Source of the DNA: Xanthomonas boreopolis | GTDB lineage: Bacteria; Pseudomonadota; Gammaproteobacteria; Xanthomonadales; Xanthomonadaceae | Direction of reading: 5' to 3' | Assembly (NCBI GenBank): GCA_014654535.1 | Contig: BNBA01000003.1 | Location: forward strand, 62,001 to 126,000 | Length of the DNA stretch: 64,000 bases | In this document: positions 59,030 through 64,000 of the stretch, in pieces | Layout: the number at the start of each line of letters is the position of its first letter | How positions within the stretch are numbered: position 1 is the first letter of the stretch | Position numbers and translations under genes: made by a program | Notes under the pieces: generated by a model | The model's database searches: none | Told to the model about the DNA's origin: nothing | Seen by the model: only the letters and a program-made list of their open reading frames with translations

Positions 59030-60388
59030 ATGACCGCTGCTTTCGACAAACACCAGATCACGACCTTCCGCTTCGTCCGCTGCGGTTTCGACGCGGCCAC
59101 CGGTGTGGCCTCGCTGGTGTACGCCTTCGACCAGGGGCCGGAACTGGTCGAGACCATCACCGTGCCGGGCGCGCCGTTCGCGCTGGAAGGCGCGCGCGCC
59201 GAGGCGGTGCGGCAGGCGCTGCGGCTGCTGCACCTGTTCGCAGGCGTGAGCTATTACAAGGCCGCGGTACCGGCGAAGGTGTCGATCGACGACTATGCGA
59301 TCGATGCGGAGACGGCCGCGCTGGTGGAGAACCTGTACCTGCACGGCCTGGGCGAGTTCGCCTACCGCAACGGCCTGGACCTGCACGGCCGCTTCAAGCT
59401 GCCGGTCGAAGCGCCGGCGGCGGCGCCGGCCCCGGCGGCGGGCCTGCGCGAGCACGCGCTGGTCGCCATCGGCGGCGGCAAGGATTCGCTGGTCAGCATC
59501 GAGGCGCTGCGTACCGCCGGCGTTGCCCAGACCGTCACCTGGATCGGCGGTTCGCAACTGATCCGCGCCTGCGCCGAGCGCACCGGGCTGCCGACGCTCA
59601 ACATCGGCCGCACGCTGGCGCCGGAGCTGTTCGAGCTCAACCGCCAGGGTGCCTGGAACGGCCATATCCCGGTGACCGCGATCAACTCGATGATCATGGT
59701 GTTCGCCGCGCTGCTGCTGGGCGTGGACCAGGTGGTGTTCTCCAACGAGCGCTCGGCCAGCTACGGCAGCCTGATCCCCGGCACCGGCGAGGTCAACCAC
59801 CAGTGGTCGAAGGGCTGGGCGTTCGAGCAGGCGTTCGGCGAGCACGTCGAGCGCCACGTCGCCGCCGACCTGCACTACTACTCGCTGCTGCGGCCGCTCT
59901 CCGAGCTGGCGGTGGCGCGGCAGTTCGCCAAGAACGACCACTACGACGCGCATTTCTCCAGCTGCAACCGAAACTTCCACATCATGGGCGAACGCCCGGT
60001 GCACCGCTGGTGCGGGGTCTGCCCGAAGTGCCATTTCGTGTTCCTGGCGCTGGCGCCGTTCATGCCCAAGACGCGATTGGTGCGGATCTTCGGCCGCAAC
60101 CTGCTCGACGATGCGACCCAGGCCGCCGGCTACGACGCATTGCTGGAGTTCCACGACCACAAGCCGTTCGAGTGCGTGGGCGAGGGCCGCGAGTCGCGCG
60201 CCGCGATGGCGACGCTGGCCGCGCGCGCGGAGTGGCAGGAGGACGCGCTGGTGAAGCGCTTCGTCCGCGAGATCCGGCCGCAGCTGCAGGCCGCGGAGCT
60301 GGAGATCGAACCGCTGCTGGCGATCGAGGACGAACATCGCATCCCCGCCGTGCTGTGGGAGCGCGTGCGTGCGAATTTCGCAGCTTGA
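59030..60388 (+). CDS. murL: UDP-MurNAc-L-Ala-L-Glu epimerase MurL
   Basis: A 452-residue enzyme with a PP-loop-like ATP motif [10 protein letters not shown] (148-153 core) and a cysteine cluster [11 protein letters not shown] toward the C-terminus. MurL was described in Xanthomonas oryzae: it epimerises the terminal L-Glu of UDP-MurNAc-L-Ala-L-Glu to D-Glu, consuming ATP, after MurD2 has added L-Glu. This replaces the usual MurI/MurD route. The overlap with murD2 downstream supports the assignment strongly. The ATG at 59030 lies just after a repeat element. Confidence 0.93.
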   Translation: MTAAFDKHQITTFRFVRCGFDAATGVASLVYAFDQGPELVETITVPGAPFALEGARAEAVRQALRLLHLFAGVSYYKAAVPAKVSIDDYAIDAETAALVENLYLHGLGEFAYRNGLDLHGRFKLPVEAPAAAPAPAAGLREHALVAIGGGKDSLVSIEALRTAGVAQTVTWIGGSQLIRACAERTGLPTLNIGRTLAPELFELNRQGAWNGHIPVTAINSMIMVFAALLLGVDQVVFSNERSASYGSLIPGTGEVNHQWSKGWAFEQAFGEHVERHVAADLHYYSLLRPLSELAVARQFAKNDHYDAHFSSCNRNFHIMGERPVHRWCGVCPKCHFVFLALAPFMPKTRLVRIFGRNLLDDATQAAGYDALLEFHDHKPFECVGEGRESRAAMATLAARAEWQEDALVKRFVREIRPQLQAAELEIEPLLAIEDEHRIPAVLWERVRANFAA

Positions 60389-61772
60389 GGGGCGCCGCGT
60401 CGCGCTGTGGGGCTGGGGCCGCGAAGGGCGCGCGGCGTATCGCGCGTTCCGGGGCGCGCACGCCGCCGCGCCGCTGACCCTGTTCTGTGGCGAGGCCGAG
60501 GTCGCCGAGGCGCAGGCGCTCGGCGATCCGCTGCTGGACATCGAGACCGAGGCCAGCGCCGGGCGCCTGGCGGCCTTCGAAGTGGTGATCAAGTCGCCGG
60601 GCATCAGTCCGTACAAGCCCGAGGCGCAGGCCGCTGCGGCGCAGGGCACGCAGTTCGTCGGCGGTACCGCGCTGTGGTTCGCCGAGCACGCCCAGCCGGG
60701 CGGCCAGGTGCCGGGGGCGGTGTGCGTCACCGGGACCAAGGGCAAGAGCACCACGACCGCGCTGCTGGCGCACCTGCTGCGCGCGGGCGGCCATCGCACC
60801 GCGCTGGCCGGCAACATAGGCCTGCCCTTGCTGGAGTTGCTGGCGCCGGAACCGCCGCCGCGGTACTGGGCGATCGAGCTGTCGAGCTACCAGACCCTCG
60901 ATGTCGCGCGCAGCGGCGCGCGCCCGGAACTGGCCTTGGTGCTGAACCTGTTCCCCGAGCACCTGGACTGGCATGGCAGCGAGGAGCGCTACGTCGCCGA
61001 CAAGCTGGCGCTGGTCACCGCGGCGCATCCGCGCATCGCCCTGCTCAATGCCGCCGATCCGCGCCTGGCGCGGCTGGAACTGCCGCACAGCGAGGTGTGC
61101 TGGTTCAACCGGCCCGATGGCTGGCACATGCGCGAGGACGTGGTGTATCGCGGCGAAGAATCGGTATTCGACACCGCCAGCGTGCCGTTGCCGGGCCGGC
61201 ACAACCGCGGCAACCTGTGCGCGGTGCTCGCGGCCATCGAGGCGCTCGGCCTGGATGCCGCCGCGCTGGCGCCGGCCGCCTTGACCTTCCGCCCGCTGCC
61301 GAACCGGCTGCAGACCGTCGGCGCGAGCGACGGCATCACCTGGGTCAACGACTCGATCAGTACCACGCCGCACGCCACGCTGGCGGCGCTCGCCTGTTTC
61401 ACGGCGCGCCGCGTCGCGGTGCTGGTCGGCGGCCACGACCGCGGCCTGGACTGGCACGACTTCGCCGAACACATGCGCCAGGCGCCGCCGCTGGAGATCG
61501 TGACGATGGGCGCCAACGGCCCGCGCATCCACGACCTGTTGGCGCCGATCGCGCCTGGCCGCTTCGGGCTGCATGCCGCCGCCGATCTGCCGCAGGCGGT
61601 GGCGTTGGCGCGCCAGGCGCTGGGCGGGCAGGGCGGCGTGGTACTGCTGTCGCCGGGCGCACCGAGCTTCGGCGCCTACCGCGATTACGTCGCACGCGGC
61701 CGCCATTTCGCCGAACTGGCCGGATTCGATCCGGACCAGATCAGCGCGATTCCCGGATTGGGCGTGGCCTGA
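60369..61772 (+). CDS. murD2: UDP-MurNAc-L-alanine--L-glutamate ligase MurD2
   Basis: A 467-residue Mur ligase. An N-terminal nucleotide-binding domain ([14 protein letters not shown]) is followed by the P-loop [10 protein letters not shown] (121-130), [21 protein letters not shown] and a C-terminal domain ([26 protein letters not shown]). MurD2 adds L-glutamate, whereas classical MurD adds D-glutamate; pairing with MurL decides for MurD2. The start is a GTG at 60369, 20 bases inside murL and with GGGAG nearby, so translation is coupled. Confidence 0.93.
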   Translation: MRISQLEGRRVALWGWGREGRAAYRAFRGAHAAAPLTLFCGEAEVAEAQALGDPLLDIETEASAGRLAAFEVVIKSPGISPYKPEAQAAAAQGTQFVGGTALWFAEHAQPGGQVPGAVCVTGTKGKSTTTALLAHLLRAGGHRTALAGNIGLPLLELLAPEPPPRYWAIELSSYQTLDVARSGARPELALVLNLFPEHLDWHGSEERYVADKLALVTAAHPRIALLNAADPRLARLELPHSEVCWFNRPDGWHMREDVVYRGEESVFDTASVPLPGRHNRGNLCAVLAAIEALGLDAAALAPAALTFRPLPNRLQTVGASDGITWVNDSISTTPHATLAALACFTARRVAVLVGGHDRGLDWHDFAEHMRQAPPLEIVTMGANGPRIHDLLAPIAPGRFGLHAAADLPQAVALARQALGGQGGVVLLSPGAPSFGAYRDYVARGRHFAELAGFDPDQISAIPGLGVA

Positions 61773-62096
61773 CCCGGGAATGGCCGCGCCGGGACGCCTC
61801 GTCCCGGCGGCAGGGAGTGGCGAAAATTTCGCCTTGCGCTGCCGGGGCCATGCGGCACAAGGCCTGCCGGCGCTTATCCACAATGTTTTCCGCGGCTCGT
61901 CCACACCGGTTGTGGAAAACGGCTCCGAGGGCTGGCGAAAATTTCGCCATGTCGCCGCGCCCCCCCGCGCCGCAAGGCCCGTGCGAGGTTGTCCACAGGC
62001 TTCTCCCGGCCTGATCCACACCGGCTGTGCACAAGCCCGCGGATCGACGCGCCGGGCTGGACTACACTCGCCGCAGTTCCCGGCAGAGGCGGACCG
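61773..62096. other. Intergenic region holding a tandem DnaA-box cluster
   Basis: This 324-base gap has no ORF of its own. About 230 bases of it are the tandem repeat described in the next entry. The left 45 bases are a GC-rich run with CCCGGGA/TCCCGG hairpins. The right 48 bases lead to the dienelactone hydrolase gene and include a weak -10-like TACACT at 62063-62068. Confidence 0.6.
61819..62048. repeat. 115-bp tandem duplication with DnaA-box-like sites
   Basis: Two units start at 61819 and 61934, each with the identical palindrome GGCGAAAATTTCGCC. At offset 55 both have a DnaA-like box: TTATCCACA (61874, perfect) and TTGTCCACA (61989). At offset 78 both have an inverted pair with a five-base CCGGy spacer: TCGTCCACA/TGTGGAAAA (61897-61919) and TGATCCACA/TGTGCACAA (62012-62034). 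The remaining sequence between these motifs has diverged, so the motifs look selected. The unit length is about eleven helical turns. It is not near dnaA in this window, so a DnaA-titrating or reactivating locus is more likely than oriC. Confidence 0.75.
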
Positions 62097-62903
62097 ATGA
62101 GCAAGCGCAAGACGTGGTGGCAGGCGATGGGCGTGGTGGCGATGGCGGCGCTGTCGCAATCGGCCATGGCGGCGATGCAGGCGCGACCGGTGGAATGGAC
62201 GGTCGGCAAGGACACGTTCTCCGGCGTGCTCGTCTACGACGATGCCGAGCACGACGAGCGGCCGGGCCTGGTGATGGTGCCGAACTGGATGGGCGTGACC
62301 GATACGGCGGTGGAGACGGCCAAGAAGCTGGCCGGCGACGACTACGTGGTCCTGGTCGCCGACGTCTACGGCAAGGGTCGCCGCCCCGCCGACGCGGGCG
62401 AGGCCGGCAAGCTGGCCGGCGGACTCAAGCAGGATACGGCGACGCTGCGCACCCGCGCGCTCAAGGCGGTGGAGGCATTGAAGGCGCAGGCCGGCAAGGC
62501 GCCGCTGGATGCCTCGCGGATCGGCGCGGTCGGTTTCTGCTTCGGCGGCAGTACCGTGCTGGAACTGGTGCGCGCGGGGACGCCGCTGGCCGGGGCGGTC
62601 AGCCTGCATGGCGGCCTGTCCACGCCGACGCCCGCGGCGGCCGGCGTCGCCAGGACCCCCGTGCTGGTGCTCAACGGTGCGGCCGACAAGAGCGTCGGCG
62701 CGCAGGACATCGCGGCGTTCGAGCAGGAGATGGACCGGGCCGGCGCCGACTGGCAGTTCGTCGACTTCAGCGGCGCGGTGCACTGCTTCGCCGAAGCCGA
62801 GGCCGGCAACGATCCGGCCAGCAACTGCCGCTACGACGCGCGCGCGGCCAAGCGCGCCTATCGCATGCTTCACGATTTCTTCGAGGAACGCTTCGGCGAC
62901 TGA
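62097..62903 (+). CDS. Dienelactone hydrolase-family protein, exported
   Basis: A 268-residue alpha/beta hydrolase with a signal peptide (cleavage near AMA, residue 25). Dienelactone hydrolase features are PGLVMVPNWMGVTD, the nucleophile GFCFGGSTVLEL with Cys in place of Ser as in DLH proteins, and the acid and His in LNGAADKSV and AVHCFAEAEA. Cleavage of ester or lactone bonds in the periplasm is likely; the substrate is unknown, and no aromatic degradation genes are nearby. It follows the DnaA-box repeat by 48 bases. Confidence 0.87.
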   Translation: MSKRKTWWQAMGVVAMAALSQSAMAAMQARPVEWTVGKDTFSGVLVYDDAEHDERPGLVMVPNWMGVTDTAVETAKKLAGDDYVVLVADVYGKGRRPADAGEAGKLAGGLKQDTATLRTRALKAVEALKAQAGKAPLDASRIGAVGFCFGGSTVLELVRAGTPLAGAVSLHGGLSTPTPAAAGVARTPVLVLNGAADKSVGAQDIAAFEQEMDRAGADWQFVDFSGAVHCFAEAEAGNDPASNCRYDARAAKRAYRMLHDFFEERFGD

Positions 62904-62936
62904 CGGAAGGTTCCGCTCCTGGCGGGCGGTGCACTT

Positions 62937-63000
62937 GTGGGAGCGACTTCAGTCCCGACGCGCGGCATCGACCAGCGTCGGGACTGAAGTCCCTTCCCAC
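62937..63000. repeat. Palindromic element between DLH and ispB genes
   Basis: GTGGGAGCGACTTCAGTCCC and GGGACTGAAGTCCCTTCCCAC make a 25-bp imperfect inverted repeat extended by GACGC/GCGTC, with a 13-base centre. It sits between convergent genes and may act as a 3' end structure. It is the best-preserved member of the GTGGGAG...CTTCAG family here. Confidence 0.78.
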
Positions 63001-63046
63001 TAAAGAGACGTGTCGCGATTGCCCCGCTTCTATCCGCAACGGCGGA

Positions 63047-64000
63047 TCAATGCGTGCGCGACACCGCGTAGCGGGCCAGGCCGCGCAGGGCGGCGACGGC
63101 CTCGTTCTCCGGCAAGCCGTCGAGGGCGCGCTCGGCGGCCAGCGCGTAGTCGAACGCGCGCTGGCGGCTGTAATCGAGCCCGCCGGTGGCCCGGATCGCC
63201 GCCAGCACCTCGGGCATCGCCGAAGCCTCGCCCTGCTCGACGATCTCGCGCAGGCGCTGCCGCGTGGCCTCGTCCGAATGCGCCATCGCATGGATCAGCG
63301 GCAAGGTGGCCTTGCCTTCGGCCAGGTCGTCGCCGAGGTTCTTGCCCAGCGCTTCGGCGTCGGCGGCGTAATCGAGCACGTCGTCGGCGATCTGGAAGGC
63401 GTATCCGAGCTGCATGCCGTAGTCGTACAGCTTGTCCTGCACCGCCTCGCCGGCGCCGGAGGCCAGCGCGCCCAGGCGCGTACCGGCGGCGAACAGCACC
63501 GCGGTCTTGCGCTCGATCACCCGCAGGTATGCGGCTTCGTCGGTATCCGGGTTGTGCACGTGCAGCAGTTGCAGTACCTCGCCCTCGGCGATGCGGTTGG
63601 TGGTGTCGGCGAGCAGGCGCATCACCGCCATGCTGTCCAGTTCCACCATCAGCTGGAAGCTGCGCGAGTACAGGAAGTCGCCGACCAGCACGCTCGGCGC
63701 ATTGCCCCAGAGCGCATTGGCGGTGCTGCGGCCGCGCCGCAGGTCGGATTCGTCGACCACGTCGTCGTGCAGCAGCGTCGAGGTATGGATGAACTCGATG
63801 ATCGCCGCGAGCTGGTGGTGGTCGGCGCCGGCGCGGCCGACCGCGTGGCCGGCCAGCATCACCAGCATCGGCCGCAGGCGCTTGCCGCCGGCGGAGATGA
63901 TGTGGTCGGCGATCTGGTTGATCAGCACCACGTCCGAAGCCAGCCGGCGGCGGATCAGCGCATCGACCGCGGCCATGTCGGGAGCGGCGAGGGCCTGGAT
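63047..64000 (-). CDS. ispB: Octaprenyl diphosphate synthase IspB (5' partial)
   Basis: At least 317 residues of a trans-prenyltransferase that makes the ubiquinone side chain from farnesyl diphosphate and isopentenyl diphosphate. The first Asp-rich motif is LLHDDVVDESDLRRG, the second is QIADDVLDYAADAE, and GKRLRP lies near the start. An ATG at 63976 exists, but the frame is open on to the window edge and encodes further residues (IQALAAPD before the Met), so the true start probably lies outside. Chain length cannot be told from sequence; octaprenyl is usual in xanthomonads. Confidence 0.93.
   Translation of the reverse strand: MQALAAPDMAAVDALIRRRLASDVVLINQIADHIISAGGKRLRPMLVMLAGHAVGRAGADHHQLAAIIEFIHTSTLLHDDVVDESDLRRGRSTANALWGNAPSVLVGDFLYSRSFQLMVELDSMAVMRLLADTTNRIAEGEVLQLLHVHNPDTDEAAYLRVIERKTAVLFAAGTRLGALASGAGEAVQDKLYDYGMQLGYAFQIADDVLDYAADAEALGKNLGDDLAEGKATLPLIHAMAHSDEATRQRLREIVEQGEASAMPEVLAAIRATGGLDYSRQRAFDYALAAERALDGLPENEAVAALRGLARYAVSRTH

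Noticed and set aside
61819..62048. Chromosomal origin oriC
   Set aside because: No dnaA, dnaN, rpmH or gidA is nearby and no long AT-rich unwinding element is present; only the AAAATTT core of the palindromes is AT-rich. A DnaA-binding locus is more cautious.
60060..62873. 937-codon minus-strand open frame over murL, murD2 and the hydrolase
   Set aside because: Composition is the antisense of three recognisable genes and it runs across the tandem repeat; no ribosome site or domain.

Overview
The window looks like chromosomal DNA from a high-GC (roughly 70%) gammaproteobacterium of the Xanthomonadaceae/Lysobacteraceae (Xanthomonas, Stenotrophomonas, Lysobacter, Luteimonas and relatives). Three things point there: a fused aspartokinase/diaminopimelate decarboxylase, the murL-murD2 pair (the alternative route to UDP-MurNAc-L-Ala-D-Glu described in Xanthomonas), and hprK next to rapZ, ptsN, hpf and rpoN. 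It is almost entirely housekeeping DNA. No tRNA, rRNA, intact insertion sequence, prophage or CRISPR array was seen.

Layout. 1-5.7 kb: end of an M1-type peptidase, a small conserved ORF, LysE, MFS and APC transporters, and a lipoprotein esterase. 5.8-17.9 kb, all on the minus strand: kdsD-kdsC-lptC-lptA-lptB-rpoN-hpf-ptsN-hprK-rapZ-EIIA(Man)-ptsH-ptsI-mgtE. This runs from Kdo precursor synthesis and LPS transport through sigma-54 and a regulatory phosphotransfer system to Mg2+ transport. 17.9-19.9 kb: ibaG, murA and an EF-hand protein. 19.9-29.1 kb: a DUF3108 pair, purN/purM, a DUF2066-PerM-Hda operon, and the murU/amgK muropeptide recycling genes. 29.5-32.4 kb: M20 dipeptidase, ComEA-like protein, HutD. 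32.4-40.5 kb: a Fur-type iron locus with PepSY membrane protein, DUF2271, DUF4198, ApbE flavin transferase and a flavodoxin/FNR-type reductase, then a PiuC-like hydroxylase and a TonB siderophore receptor. 40.7-47.1 kb: the suf Fe-S operon (Rrf2 regulator, sufB, C, D, S, GNAT, Rieske ferredoxin). 47.3-56 kb: SET methyltransferase, PfpI, small envelope proteins, an H1-tailed HU protein, EF-G-like GTPase, OsmC, glycine-zipper protein, and two PhzF paralogues. 56-64 kb: lysAC, murL, murD2, dienelactone hydrolase, ispB (cut by the window edge).

Themes. Cell-envelope synthesis recurs: KdsC/D and LptA/B/C, MurA, MurU/AmgK, LysAC (meso-DAP), MurL/MurD2, IspB. Iron and Fe-S functions are concentrated in 32-47 kb behind Fur-like boxes and a clear promoter.

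Most interesting non-coding signals: (1) a 115-bp tandem duplication at 61.8-62.05 kb, each unit carrying one identical 15-bp palindrome and three DnaA-box-like sites at the same offsets; (2) an mgtE leader with a short ORF overlapping the mgtE start codon by ATGA, inside a long inverted repeat that can pair with that start codon; (3) a candidate covalent flavinylation motif in the DUF2271 protein beside apbE; (4) two related elements with imperfect terminal inverted repeats ending just upstream of the DUF2066 gene and murL. Dispersed palindromes and heptanucleotide tandem repeats occupy many of the other gaps.
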